From positions 62,001 through 126,000 of IMG/VR virus record IMGVR_UViG_3300037487_001316: a DNA stretch of 64,000 nucleotides; one strand, 5' to 3'. Below are positions 23,928-32,397 of this stretch, piece after piece (positions within the stretch are counted from its first letter, which is position 1; every line of letters starts with the position of its first letter). The notes below the pieces were generated by a model. That model made no database searches and was not told the origin of the DNA. It saw only the letters and a list, made by a program, of their open reading frames with translations. Source of the DNA: a virus. The position numbers and the translations under genes are program-made.

Positions 23928-24295
23928 ATATCCCGCCTGATCTCGAACACGAGATGGAACATGATGCTATAGTAATTTCTTACCTTGAAAATATAGATAT
24001 AGCAAGACAATTTTATGCCGCATTATGTAATATGCGATGGAAGAAAGAAGACAATCGCCCCGAAGATCAACAAATTATAGATAAGTTGAAAGGTGTAGAT
24101 TCAACTGTCTGGTCAGTTAGTTGGAGAGGTTCGGGTGGAATCATTGCGGACATTCGTAATAAACACTATAATACAGCAGAAGACTATATGAGTTTTTATT
24201 GTAGCGGAAATGAAGGGTTTGTTTCCGACTTGGTTAATGAGTGTTTTAAACGAATGGGGTGGAAACAATTTCCATGGGACGATGACTTTCTCTAA
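23918..24295 (+). CDS. Conserved phage protein of unknown function
   Basis: 125 residues, acidic, with VWSVSWRGSGGIIADIRNKHYN in the middle and GNEGFVSDLVNECFKRMGW near the end. Overlaps neighbours on both sides (10 and 14 bases), so it is part of the phosphatase operon. No function assigned. Confidence 0.7.
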   Translation: MDLNIPPDLEHEMEHDAIVISYLENIDIARQFYAALCNMRWKKEDNRPEDQQIIDKLKGVDSTVWSVSWRGSGGIIADIRNKHYNTAEDYMSFYCSGNEGFVSDLVNECFKRMGWKQFPWDDDFL

Positions 24296-25064
24296 TTTAG
24301 CAAATCATGTAAGGAATAAATTTGATGGGATGCTGGTATTCGGTGATGTTCATGCCGATTACGAATCCTTTAAGCGTGCCTATGAGTATGCAATCGCCCA
24401 TAATTATTTTCTTATGTCAATCGGGGACTTAGTAGATCGCGGTTCGGGCCCATATCAGGTTGTATCTCGTATGGCCGAATTAGCTGAGGTTGGTAAAGCA
24501 GGACTCACTATCGGGAACCACGATGATAAATTCAATCGTTTCTATAAAGGTGCTAAAGTAAGCTTCTCAGTGGATGCTAAGAATACATTAGCTAATGTAG
24601 GAGCAGAAAAACAGTACGATTTTCTGAAAATGTATTCAACTCTTGTTGAAAGGCCTATGTTTTCTTCAATGTTTCATACATTCGATGACATTACATTAGT
24701 TCATGCTGCGAGTCATGCAAGTATGTGGGATTCTACTATAAAGTTTGGCAGTGAAGCACGTTCACGAGCCTTATATGGTGAAGTAAATGGAAAAATGAAT
24801 GAGAGAGGTTTTCCTATGCGATTCTATAATTGGATAGAGGATATTCCTATGGGTAAGACCGTTGTGGTAGGACACGATTGCTCACCGATCTTCAATGTAG
24901 ATATAACAGAACCCATGGTAAAAACAAATAGCAAAGGTGGCCGCGCAGTTTTTATCGATACTGGTTGTGGTAAACGTGGAATCTTAAGCGGCGTAGTCGT
25001 TACTCACGATAAAAAACATTTTAAGATCGGTGATTTTGTTAAATTTAACGAAAACGCAGAATAA
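24282..25064 (+). CDS. PPP-family metallophosphoesterase
   Basis: 260 residues from ATG 24282; a longer frame from 24210 would run over most of the end of the previous gene. Calcineurin-like phosphoesterase with the metal-binding motifs GDVHAD (residues 21-26), GDLVDRG (about 48-54), GNHDD (about 75-79), a His around 140 (LVHAAS) and VVGHD near residue 205, followed by FIDTGCGKRGILSGVV. Closest by pattern to the lambda protein phosphatase / PrpE / Pnkp phosphatase branch. Substrate may be phosphoprotein, Ap4A or a 2',3'-cyclic or terminal phosphate. Confidence 0.88.
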   Translation: MTFSNLANHVRNKFDGMLVFGDVHADYESFKRAYEYAIAHNYFLMSIGDLVDRGSGPYQVVSRMAELAEVGKAGLTIGNHDDKFNRFYKGAKVSFSVDAKNTLANVGAEKQYDFLKMYSTLVERPMFSSMFHTFDDITLVHAASHASMWDSTIKFGSEARSRALYGEVNGKMNERGFPMRFYNWIEDIPMGKTVVVGHDCSPIFNVDITEPMVKTNSKGGRAVFIDTGCGKRGILSGVVVTHDKKHFKIGDFVKFNENAE

Positions 25065-25065
25065 T

Positions 25066-25094
25066 TTGACATCTATGCTGTCGAAGTGTATTAT
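25066..25094 (+). promoter_or_regulatory. Early sigma70-like promoter
   Basis: TTGACA, 17-base spacer, TATTAT, followed by a leader of about 50 bases to the KTSC gene with GGAG before the ATG. Confidence 0.7.
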
Positions 25095-25147
25095 TACAAC
25101 TGTTGCAGCTATTAGGGCAGTAACAAATTTTTAACCCGGAGAAATTT

Positions 25148-25399
25148 ATGACAACAAACACAAAGAAATTGGTAAAGATTGACAAGACCGTTACGTTTAT
25201 TGCTGTACCTAACAGTAGCCTTATCGTGTCTTATGCCCGCGCAGCTGGCGATTTGGCACTGAAGCTGAAGAATGGTTCTACATACATCTACAAGGGTGTT
25301 GATGAAAAGACATTCAAGGGTTTTGTTGATGCCGCATCCAAGGGCAAGTATTTTGGTGCCAGCATCCGTAACAAGTTCGTTGCTGAACAGGCTGAGTAA
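25148..25399 (+). CDS. KTSC-domain protein
   Basis: 83 residues matching the small KTSC domain named after the lysyl-tRNA synthetase C-terminus: SLIVSYARAAGDLALKLKNG, TYIYKGVDEKTFKGFVDA and SKGKYFGASIRNKF. Found in phages and bacteria; function unknown. More GC-rich codons than its neighbours. Flanked by its own early promoter and a strong terminator, so it is an independent, probably strongly expressed unit. Confidence 0.85.
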   Translation: MTTNTKKLVKIDKTVTFIAVPNSSLIVSYARAAGDLALKLKNGSTYIYKGVDEKTFKGFVDAASKGKYFGASIRNKFVAEQAE

Positions 25400-25408
25400 T
25401 TATTTAAT

Positions 25409-25438
25409 GGATTGTATAGGAAACTATACAATCCTTTT
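25409..25438 (+). terminator. Rho-independent terminator
   Basis: Eleven-base-pair perfect stem GGATTGTATAG/CTATACAATCC with a GAAA tetraloop, then TTTT. It contains the in-frame TTG at 25412, which rules out that start for the next gene. Confidence 0.9.
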
Positions 25439-25441
25439 ATA

Positions 25442-25873
25442 ATGAACAAAGGCATAATTGGCGTAACAGCCGGCAGTTTCGACTTAACACACGCCGGACA
25501 TTTTCTAATGTTTGAAGAATGTAAAGGTAATTGTGATTATCTAATTGTATTACTTCAAACCAATCCCCACACCGATCGACCAGATAAAAATATTCCTGTA
25601 CAAAGTACACATGAACGGTATCTACAGGTTCGTGCTTGCAAATACATCGATGAGGTTGTGGTTTACGAGACAGAACAAGATCTGTATAATTTACTTTGCT
25701 CAATCAAGTTTGATAAACGATTTATTGGATCAGATTGGCAAGGGAAACCATTTACCGGGCATGATATTACCGGTATGATGGAGAAGGTAGTTTTTAATTC
25801 TAGAAATCATGGATTCTCAACTAGCAGTTTACGAAAAAGAGTATATGAAGCAGAAAATAGCAAACTTATCTAA
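25442..25873 (+). CDS. Cytidylyltransferase-like nucleotidyltransferase
   Basis: 143 residues from ATG 25442, directly after the terminator. Nucleotidyltransferase fold: VTAGSFDLTHAGHFLMFEE (HxGH motif), then DYLIVLLQTNP, and a C-terminal SSLRKRVY (the TSxIxxR-like motif of glycerol-3-phosphate cytidylyltransferases and related enzymes). Also IGSDWQGKPFTG. Could activate a sugar or alcohol phosphate with CTP, or be a pantetheine/NMN-type relative; GCT/HldE-like is the best match. Confidence 0.8.
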   Translation: MNKGIIGVTAGSFDLTHAGHFLMFEECKGNCDYLIVLLQTNPHTDRPDKNIPVQSTHERYLQVRACKYIDEVVVYETEQDLYNLLCSIKFDKRFIGSDWQGKPFTGHDITGMMEKVVFNSRNHGFSTSSLRKRVYEAENSKLI

Positions 25874-26117
25874 GTGGAACATTAGCATTGAGTATGGTCC
25901 AGTTGCAGCAGATGTTCATCACATCGTGGTTGATGCTGCAAACTCAGAAGAGGCTTTAATTAAGGCCGAAAAATGGGCCAAAGATAACAATGTAAAGAGT
26001 CCTATGTTTAGCGAACCGTATGAAGATTCATACGACGACTTCTTAGAATGGACACCCGAAGAGGAAGAAGAGTTTCTACTTATAGTTAGTAAATCGACTA
26101 ATATTGACGAAAGTTAA
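25845..26117 (+). CDS. Small acidic hypothetical protein
   Basis: 90 residues from ATG 25845 (AAAGAG nearby) or 102 from ATG 25809, overlapping the previous gene. ISIEYGPVAADVHHIVVDAANSEEALIKAEKWAKDNN looks like a small alpha/beta fold, then an acidic tail (EEEEEFLL). Unknown function. Confidence 0.6.
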   Translation: MKQKIANLSKWNISIEYGPVAADVHHIVVDAANSEEALIKAEKWAKDNNVKSPMFSEPYEDSYDDFLEWTPEEEEEFLLIVSKSTNIDES

Positions 26118-26119
26118 TT

Positions 26120-26398
26120 ATGGAATTTTTACGTTTTATTAAGTGGCAATGGAATCGTATAAACAGAGATGATAAAGCATTCTATATATTATTGTTAATA
26201 GCTGTTGCATCGATCGGGTATACCTGGTATATTGGTTCCACATTTATAACAATATTATTGACTGCCTTTGGTATATTTATACTCGGGGTAGCAATATGGT
26301 ATCTATTTATTGCAACAGAAAAACAGTGGAATCTGTATAAGAAGATAAAAGAACAAGAAGTCGAAGAGATTGTTCGTAAACTACGTGGCACCTATTGA
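26120..26398 (+). CDS. Small membrane protein
   Basis: 92 residues with two hydrophobic helices (about 22-38 YILLLIAVASIGYTWYI and 42-65 FITILLTAFGIFILGVAIWYLFI) and a basic, charged C-terminal helix. No lysis-protein signature such as a SAR or holin label can be proven; a holin-like or membrane-remodelling role is possible. Confidence 0.65.
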   Translation: MEFLRFIKWQWNRINRDDKAFYILLLIAVASIGYTWYIGSTFITILLTAFGIFILGVAIWYLFIATEKQWNLYKKIKEQEVEEIVRKLRGTY

Positions 26399-26424
26399 CC
26401 TAAACAGTGCCTTTAATTTATAAT
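26395..26424 (+). promoter_or_regulatory. Early sigma70-like promoter with inverted repeat
   Basis: TTGACC, 18-base spacer, TATAAT. An inverted repeat GCCTTTA/TAAAGGC (26409-26430) spans the -10 box, similar in placement to the palindrome at 23106. Confidence 0.6.
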
Positions 26425-26428
26425 AAAG

Positions 26429-26436
26429 GCTAAATA
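26429..26436 (+). promoter_or_regulatory. Late promoter-like box GCTAAATA
   Basis: GCTAAATA 53 bases before the NMN adenylyltransferase ATG; weaker than the GATAAATA boxes. Confidence 0.3.
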
Positions 26437-26489
26437 ACAATAGTAGAGATAGACTTTACTATATCATTAAACAACATAGGATTTATGTT

Positions 26490-27518
26490 ATGACAAAACA
26501 GTATCATACACTTGTATTCATCGGCCGCTTTCAACCGGTCCACAACGCTCATACAGAAATTATCCGTAGAGCAAGCAAACTCTCCAAACAAATTATTATC
26601 ATTGTCGGTAGTGCCAATCAACCACGGACTTATAAGAATCCGTGGACAAGCAAAGACCGCCAAAACATGCTCGAAAATGTTCTGAACTATATAGTTCCGG
26701 AAACCGAATGTGCAGTTCGCATAGAGCATAATGTAGACACAATTTATAACGATACAGCATGGGCTGGTCGCATTCAGTCTATTGTGGCAAAACATACACA
26801 GCCCGGTGATAAAATTGGTGTGATTGGTCACAAGAAAGATAGCACTTGTTTCTATCTTGATATGTTTCCGCAATGGGAACAAGTAGAAGTTCCGTTATTG
26901 GAGCCACTCAATGCTACAAATATCCGTGATCTTTACTTTCGTCGAGATGCTAATATGCACTTTATTCAGGGTGTTGTACCACAACCTGTATTTAGATTGC
27001 TCGAAGGTTGGAAAGATACACCTGAATACGAACAAATTATTCGAGAACGAGAATTTGTTGAAATGTATAAGAAACAATATTCAAGTTTACCATATGCGCC
27101 TGTTTTTGTAACAACAGATGCAGTGGTAATATGCTCCGGGCATATACTAATGATTCGTCGTAAGAGTGAACCCGGTAAGGGGTTGTGGGCATTGCCTGGT
27201 GGGTTTTTAAATGCACAGACTGACCGAAGCATACAAGATGCTATGATTAGGGAATTGCGAGAAGAGACCGGGATTAAAGTACCATCCCCTGTACTGATCG
27301 GTAATATTAATAAAGTCAGGGTGTTTGATGCCATTGATCGAAGTACTCGCGGCCGCACAATAACCCATGTATTTAAAATAGATCTTCCCGACGGAGTATT
27401 ACCGAAAGTGAGGGGAATAGACGACGCTGATAAGGCTCGGTTTATGCCGTTAAGCGAATTGGATTCTGCCGTATGTTTTGAAGATCATTTTGAAATTATT
27501 TCTTCCTTGATTGCATAA
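26490..27518 (+). CDS. nadM: Bifunctional NMN adenylyltransferase / Nudix hydrolase
   Basis: 342 residues. N-terminal nucleotidyltransferase (residues 1-170): VFIGRFQPVHNAHTEII with HxxH, IIIVGSANQPR, and NATNIRDLYF near residue 140. C-terminal Nudix domain (about 205-342): GGFLNAQTDRSIQDAM followed by RELREETGI. Known: makes NAD+ from NMN and ATP; the Nudix half may clear ADP-ribose or damaged nucleotides. Paired with the NMN-forming enzyme at 27737, giving a complete nicotinamide to NAD+ route. Confidence 0.93.
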   Translation: MTKQYHTLVFIGRFQPVHNAHTEIIRRASKLSKQIIIIVGSANQPRTYKNPWTSKDRQNMLENVLNYIVPETECAVRIEHNVDTIYNDTAWAGRIQSIVAKHTQPGDKIGVIGHKKDSTCFYLDMFPQWEQVEVPLLEPLNATNIRDLYFRRDANMHFIQGVVPQPVFRLLEGWKDTPEYEQIIREREFVEMYKKQYSSLPYAPVFVTTDAVVICSGHILMIRRKSEPGKGLWALPGGFLNAQTDRSIQDAMIRELREETGIKVPSPVLIGNINKVRVFDAIDRSTRGRTITHVFKIDLPDGVLPKVRGIDDADKARFMPLSELDSAVCFEDHFEIISSLIA

Positions 27519-27661
27519 TCTATTTACCGTATAAGACGGTAGAGGAATCACTTAAACTGGCAGGCTACGATGTGTTGGTTTTTGTTCCTTCGATGGACGA
27601 GGAACAAGGATTAGTTACGTGCGGGAATTTGGTATTGTCCAAAAAAATTGACTTAAAATAG
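27519..27661 (+). other. Intergenic stretch with possible small ORF remnant
   Basis: Frame 27515-27661 is open and reads like protein (EESLKLAGYDVLVFVPSM, LVTCGNLVLSKKIDLK) up to a TAG, but has no ATG/GTG/TTG start with a ribosome site at its beginning. Contains a small hairpin (TACCGT/ACGGTA, about 27528-27544). May be a decayed gene or an unusual start. Confidence 0.3.
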
Positions 27662-27676
27662 TAATTCTGCTACAAT
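27648..27676 (+). promoter_or_regulatory. Early sigma70-like promoter
   Basis: TTGACT, 17-base spacer, TACAAT with TGC just upstream; leader of about 54 bases containing a small hairpin (CCCGAC/GTTGGG). Confidence 0.7.
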
Positions 27677-27736
27677 AAGTCATAGTAAGAAAAGTCCCGA
27701 CGATAGAGTTGGGCATTTAAATAAAGGAACTTTATT

Positions 27737-29179
27737 ATGAAACTCTCTAAAAACATTATTTTAAATTCTGACTCGTACAAATACAGTCAGTTCAATCAAT
27801 ACCCTAAAAATACCGAATATGTGTATTCTTACATTGAATCGCGTGGCGGTCAGTGGAACAAAACAGTCTTTTTCGGACTGCAGGCATTTATTAAGGAGTA
27901 TTTGACTACTCCAATCACAAAGGAAGATATTGATGTTGCGGAAGCCATTATCACTGCTCACGGTGAACCGTTTTATCGGGAAGGGTGGGAATATATTCTT
28001 ACGGCGCACGAAGGTCGTCTTCCAGTCGTCATTAAAGCGGCCCCAGAAGGTTGTCTCATACCAACTAAGAACGTATTAGCCACAATTGAAAACACTGACC
28101 GCAACTGCGGCTGGCTGACATCGTTTCTTGAGACTGCAATTCTTCGCGCAATTTGGTATCCGACTACTGTAGCAACAAATAGTTACGAATCGAAGAAAAT
28201 TATCCTCAACGCATTGGAGAAAACAGGTGACCCCACTCTTATTGATTTTAAGTTACATGATTTTGGTGCTCGTGGCGTATCGAGCATGGAAAGTGCTGGT
28301 CTCGGGGGAGCAGCTCACCTCATTAACTTCATGGGTACTGACAATATTAGTGCTCTACTCTACGCTCGCGAGTATTATGGTACTGATATGGCAGGATTCT
28401 CCATTCCGGCCATGGAGCATAGTACAGTAACCAGCTGGGGACGCGAAGGAGAAGTAGACTCATACAGGAACATGCTGAAAACACACGGTAAGGCGGGTTC
28501 TCCGATTGCGTTTGTGTCTGACTCATACGACATTTACAATGCCTGCAAGATGTGGGGCACTGAACTGAAACAAGATGTGCTGGATTCCGGTGCAGTCGTT
28601 GTCATTCGTCCTGACTCAGGTGAGCCAAGCGAAGTAGTTACCAAGTGTCTCTACATTCTGGAAAAGTACTACGGTTCTGTGAAGAACGCTAAGGGCTTCC
28701 GAGTGCTGAACAATGTGCGTGTCATTCAAGGTGACGGCATCGATCACGCCACAATTCGCTCAATTCTGTTTGTCATGGAACTTGCAGGCTTCTCTGCTGA
28801 CAACGTGGCATTTGGTCAAGGTGGTGCGCTGCTTCAACAAGTCAACCGTGACACACTACAGTTTGCTATGAAGTGTTCTGCGATCGGTGTTCGTGAGTAT
28901 GTAGAGTTTAGCGATGATCCAACATTTGTCACCCCGTCTCGGGTAGAATGGCGTGATGTGTTCAAGGATCCGATCACTGATCACGGCAAGGTCTCCAAGA
29001 AGGGTCGCGTAACTCTTTGGAACAGCGGTGGCGAGTATGTATCTGCTGTGGATCAACCACGCGGTTGGGCTGACAAGAGTTTCGGACCATGGGTTGAGGC
29101 TCTCTCGGAAGTTTATCGTGACGGTGTGTTGGTGAAAGAAATCACCTTTGAAGAAGTCCGTGCAAACGCTCGGAGGTAA
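27737..29179 (+). CDS. nadV: Nicotinamide phosphoribosyltransferase
   Basis: 480 residues, full length for the NAMPT/NadV family. Converts nicotinamide and PRPP to NMN. Seen: DSYKYSQFNQYP, YSYIESRGG, FHDFGARG-like LHDFGARGVSSMESAGLGG, FSIPAMEHSTVTSWG, VSDSYDIYNACK, VVIRPDSGEP and FGQGGALLQQVNRDT, all family landmarks. Codons and GC are clearly richer than in neighbouring genes (near 50% GC by eye), suggesting a separate origin. Promoter immediately upstream, AAGGA site. Works with the adenylyltransferase at 26490. Confidence 0.95.
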   Translation: MKLSKNIILNSDSYKYSQFNQYPKNTEYVYSYIESRGGQWNKTVFFGLQAFIKEYLTTPITKEDIDVAEAIITAHGEPFYREGWEYILTAHEGRLPVVIKAAPEGCLIPTKNVLATIENTDRNCGWLTSFLETAILRAIWYPTTVATNSYESKKIILNALEKTGDPTLIDFKLHDFGARGVSSMESAGLGGAAHLINFMGTDNISALLYAREYYGTDMAGFSIPAMEHSTVTSWGREGEVDSYRNMLKTHGKAGSPIAFVSDSYDIYNACKMWGTELKQDVLDSGAVVVIRPDSGEPSEVVTKCLYILEKYYGSVKNAKGFRVLNNVRVIQGDGIDHATIRSILFVMELAGFSADNVAFGQGGALLQQVNRDTLQFAMKCSAIGVREYVEFSDDPTFVTPSRVEWRDVFKDPITDHGKVSKKGRVTLWNSGGEYVSAVDQPRGWADKSFGPWVEALSEVYRDGVLVKEITFEEVRANARR

Positions 29180-29180
29180 C

Positions 29181-29477
29181 ATGAACATCTACACCGTCCG
29201 AAACAATCTGAAAAACACAATCGTTGGCAAGGAGGAACACCTTGCCAAACTCATACCTAATGCCCAAGAGGCAGTGACACCATTTGTTGCCGATCGTATT
29301 GCTATAAAAACAGCAATCCAATACCTTTCAGTCAACATTGGCGAACTCAGGCGTATCCTTCGGGATGTGGAACAATGCTGTAAGAAGGCTACCGATCAAT
29401 CCTGGGAGGCTAACCCAGATCGTATGGGCGGTGCCTCCACAGCAGACGAAATTAATGAATCTAGAGCCTGGAGGTAA
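29181..29477 (+). CDS. Small hypothetical protein downstream of nadV
   Basis: 98 residues from ATG 29181, preceded by GGAGG. Helical (AIKTAIQYLSVNIGELRRILRDVEQCCKK), ending NPDRMGGASTADEINESRAWR. GC-rich like nadV and one base after it, so the two probably arrived together. No domain recognised. Confidence 0.7.
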   Translation: MNIYTVRNNLKNTIVGKEEHLAKLIPNAQEAVTPFVADRIAIKTAIQYLSVNIGELRRILRDVEQCCKKATDQSWEANPDRMGGASTADEINESRAWR

Positions 29478-29484
29478 TTATGTC

Positions 29485-29501
29485 GAGCCGGGCTCTTTTT
29501 T
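29485..29501 (+). terminator. Short hairpin terminator
   Basis: GAGC/GCTC stem with three-base loop followed by six T, between the convergent nadV operon and the minus-strand late gene. Confidence 0.5.
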
Positions 29502-32361
29502 ATTCGTCTCTTGATGTAGCTACAGTTAGACCAGCTGTACCTAACTTCATTACATCGCCCTTTCCTAATACGGTGCTTTGATAAATTAATGGAAATATCA
29601 TTATATCATTGTCACCCTCATTAGGTCCTAATACATAACGACCATTTGGTCTTAATCCTGCAGCATTTGCTTCAGCAGCACTTAAAGATATGCAAGGCAG
29701 CTTAGTGGCACCCTCAGTCTGTCTTTCTTTCTGTGTTCTAATATGGCTTGTCTTTAGTCCCGATGACTGTTCAAGTGATATCATTAATGTTGGTCTATTT
29801 TCATCATTACTGATATTCGCATAAAATTGTTTACCGAATTCTTTAGCAAAATCTACATTAAAATCGATAGTGACTGATTTTTTAGATTGAGTATCTGTTC
29901 CACCACCGGAATTGATCCACTCCTGGGCATCACTTACGGCATCTTTATTACTCAGTGATACTCCTCTGTGCTTTTCTTCACCCCTTCTATCTAACACCAT
30001 CCATTCTGTCTTGCCACCATCTGTTGATGGGCGATATCTAATTGTCCAACCATGAAAATCTATATTTACGGGTTTGGCCTTTGGTTTAGCTGCCTGTGCA
30101 TCTGTGTGTTGTTTTCCTAATATATCAGCGAATTGATTCATATCGACTGCTTCCAAGAATTTACTTAATCTACTTTCATACGTTTCAGCTAGACCAGCCG
30201 CCTGCGCTTGCTGATCTAGTTGAGCTTTCTTTCTGACCAACTCCTTTTTCATGACAGGACTCTTAGAAGTATGCGGATCCATTTGTATACGTTGTAATTC
30301 TTTACGGCGAGAGAAATAAGCATCTTTACTTAATGCTGGTGCGGCATCTTCTACTTTTACAGTAGATCCTCTCCACTTATCAGTGACATCATTTAGTACA
30401 TCTTGATAATTTACATCGTTAGATGGAGCACAACGATTGATGCCACCCATACCACCTTCATTTACATCACCAATCATAGTTGCATAGTCATCCATTGTGA
30501 GTGTTCTGCCTTCCTGGCTTAACTCGATTAACTTCTCGGCTGCATTGTGCAAATCTAAGTCGGTTTTTGCGTCTTCTTTGGCGTATTCCATGATCCGAAT
30601 CAATAAAGGTACATCTACTGTTACTGTATCGGCAGGATTATTGATTTCTTCGCCTTCCGCCACACCTTTTCTGCCCATCTCACCTTGACGCATACTGTAG
30701 TCAGTATAATCATCTTCGGAGCCTTGGTCAAATGAACCATCTAAACTAGCATCATTAAACGAAGTCGACCATGCATCTTGATATATAGAATCTTCTGGAT
30801 CGTATCCTAAATGTTTAGCAACACGGGCGCCCATCTGTTGGATTGTCTCTGCATCCTTGCCTTGGTCGTATAGCTTGATCAATACACCGGCAATCTTATC
30901 CTTCATTTGTTCGTATTTGATATAGCCGGGAGTAGAGCCTTCCGCCACACCTTGACCCATTGTCTGAACCATACCTGGCTCGAATTTACGTAGATTGATT
31001 CTGCGTGCTTCTAACCATTTTTGTATATCAGGACGATTAAAATTGAAAATCTTACATTCTGCATCAGCATATTGTTGTTGTAAGTCTCCTAACTGCTCTT
31101 TATCTTTAATTCTGGCATAAACTTTCTGTCCATTAGATAATTTAGCATAGAACAGTATATCCTTTCCAGCGTAACCATATGACTTATCTTTAAGTTTACC
31201 TAATGCACGTGGTAAATCTTGTTGTGTGACTCTTTTGGCCTTATCATAATCTGTTCGAGCTAATTCTTTTGCCTTATCTATTCTTGCCGGTACATATCTT
31301 TTCACAGTTTCGCGATCTAATTCATTAATTTGCTCTTCGTCCACATCTTGTTTTTCTGTTGCTGCCTTCTGTGCTGCCCTTCTTTTATCACTTTCACCTT
31401 GATGAAGTGTTGCTTGGTGAATTTTATGATAAAGTTCATCACCTTTCTTATAATCGCCAGCGTCATCCGCAGCAGTTTTTTGTTTACCTATCGCAGCCTT
31501 ATATTTGGTTATAATGTTGTCCATCTCATTTACTTCGGTAGATTCTTTCATCTGACCTAATAACTCTTGTGCTTTTTCTACACTAATTAGAAATCTACCA
31601 AAACGCTGTGGATCGGCAGCTTTCTCTAGATATTCTTTACTATAACCCGATGAAGGCTTTTCTGCAGACGCAGGCGCAGATGTTTGTTGTTTACCGTTTT
31701 CTCTATCCTGTAATTCTGCCTTGGCATTATCAACACTTACCATAAACCGCCCGAAACGATTAGGATCTGCTGCTTTTTGCAAATATTCGGTACTATAACT
31801 ACTGAGATCCTGCCGATTTTGTTGTTGTTGAACACGTTGATTTAATGTAACTTGATCTTGTGGCTGAAACCCTTGCTCTGGATTAAGAGATACGCCGCCA
31901 GCATGTGCGCCACCCGAGCCTAGCGATCCCAATGCCACGGCACCAGCCGCCACCGCATTTTTCCACCCTGCTTCTGTGATCTCATCATCTCCATCTGCAA
32001 GTTTTTCCACAACAGTAACATTATTAGTTGATGTTTTCATTAGTCTGCCATCAGCTAGACGGAAAAATACCACATTCTGATCAATTCTTTCAACTTTACC
32101 TTCCATGTCTGTCTTATTAGTTCGGATATTATCACCTGGTCTGGGAGTATCAGACATATCTTCGTTGGCTGTGGCACGTTCATCACGTTGTCTTTGTTCC
32201 GAACGATCTTGCTCTCTATGCCATTCATCATTACCGGAGTTTTTTCTGGGTGTAGAAGGAAGAGCCTTTAAATGCTTTCTTGATTGTAGATAATCAGTGA
32301 CTCTTTTAGTAATTTCAGGTCCCGATGGAATATCGGCTTCATTAACTTGTGATAACTTCAT
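29500..32361 (-). CDS. Large mosaic late protein with repeats and protease-like sites
   Basis: 953 residues on the minus strand with a late box 22 bases upstream. N-terminus MKLSQVNEA resembles a capsid targeting peptide (cut after V-N-E). Further (V/I/L)-x-E sites separate modules: ITE at 128-130, VNE at 277-279, INE at 345-347, GVAEG at 471-475 and again at 566-570, VNE at 633-635, LAE at 724-726. Residues 131-155 are hydrophobic (NAVAAGAVALGSLGSGG). Two copies of a 32-residue repeat (about 187-218 and 237-269: YLQKAADPNRFGRFMVSV / YLEKAADPQRFGRFLISV). The rest is helical, charged, Gln-rich. No enzymatic motif. Likely an internal head protein processed during maturation, or a long tail component. 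Confidence 0.7.
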   Translation of the reverse strand: MKLSQVNEADIPSGPEITKRVTDYLQSRKHLKALPSTPRKNSGNDEWHREQDRSEQRQRDERATANEDMSDTPRPGDNIRTNKTDMEGKVERIDQNVVFFRLADGRLMKTSTNNVTVVEKLADGDDEITEAGWKNAVAAGAVALGSLGSGGAHAGGVSLNPEQGFQPQDQVTLNQRVQQQQNRQDLSSYSTEYLQKAADPNRFGRFMVSVDNAKAELQDRENGKQQTSAPASAEKPSSGYSKEYLEKAADPQRFGRFLISVEKAQELLGQMKESTEVNEMDNIITKYKAAIGKQKTAADDAGDYKKGDELYHKIHQATLHQGESDKRRAAQKAATEKQDVDEEQINELDRETVKRYVPARIDKAKELARTDYDKAKRVTQQDLPRALGKLKDKSYGYAGKDILFYAKLSNGQKVYARIKDKEQLGDLQQQYADAECKIFNFNRPDIQKWLEARRINLRKFEPGMVQTMGQGVAEGSTPGYIKYEQMKDKIAGVLIKLYDQGKDAETIQQMGARVAKHLGYDPEDSIYQDAWSTSFNDASLDGSFDQGSEDDYTDYSMRQGEMGRKGVAEGEEINNPADTVTVDVPLLIRIMEYAKEDAKTDLDLHNAAEKLIELSQEGRTLTMDDYATMIGDVNEGGMGGINRCAPSNDVNYQDVLNDVTDKWRGSTVKVEDAAPALSKDAYFSRRKELQRIQMDPHTSKSPVMKKELVRKKAQLDQQAQAAGLAETYESRLSKFLEAVDMNQFADILGKQHTDAQAAKPKAKPVNIDFHGWTIRYRPSTDGGKTEWMVLDRRGEEKHRGVSLSNKDAVSDAQEWINSGGGTDTQSKKSVTIDFNVDFAKEFGKQFYANISNDENRPTLMISLEQSSGLKTSHIRTQKERQTEGATKLPCISLSAAEANAAGLRPNGRYVLGPNEGDNDIMIFPLIYQSTVLGKGDVMKLGTAGLTVATSRDE

Positions 32362-32383
32362 AAGAAATCCTTTTCGTTTAAGC

Positions 32384-32391
32384 TATTTATC
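32384..32391 (-). promoter_or_regulatory. Late promoter box GATAAATA (minus strand)
   Basis: GATAAATA on the minus strand, 22 bases before the ATG of the 953-residue protein; supports its late expression. Confidence 0.6.
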
Positions 32392-32397
32392 CATAAT

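Noticed and set aside
23929-23936. CCTAAATA late-like box
   Set aside because: Within the first codons of the gene at 23918; not promoter-like in position.
24210-24281. N-terminal extension of the PPP phosphatase
   Set aside because: The extra 24 residues overlap the end of the preceding gene and have no ribosome site or family similarity.
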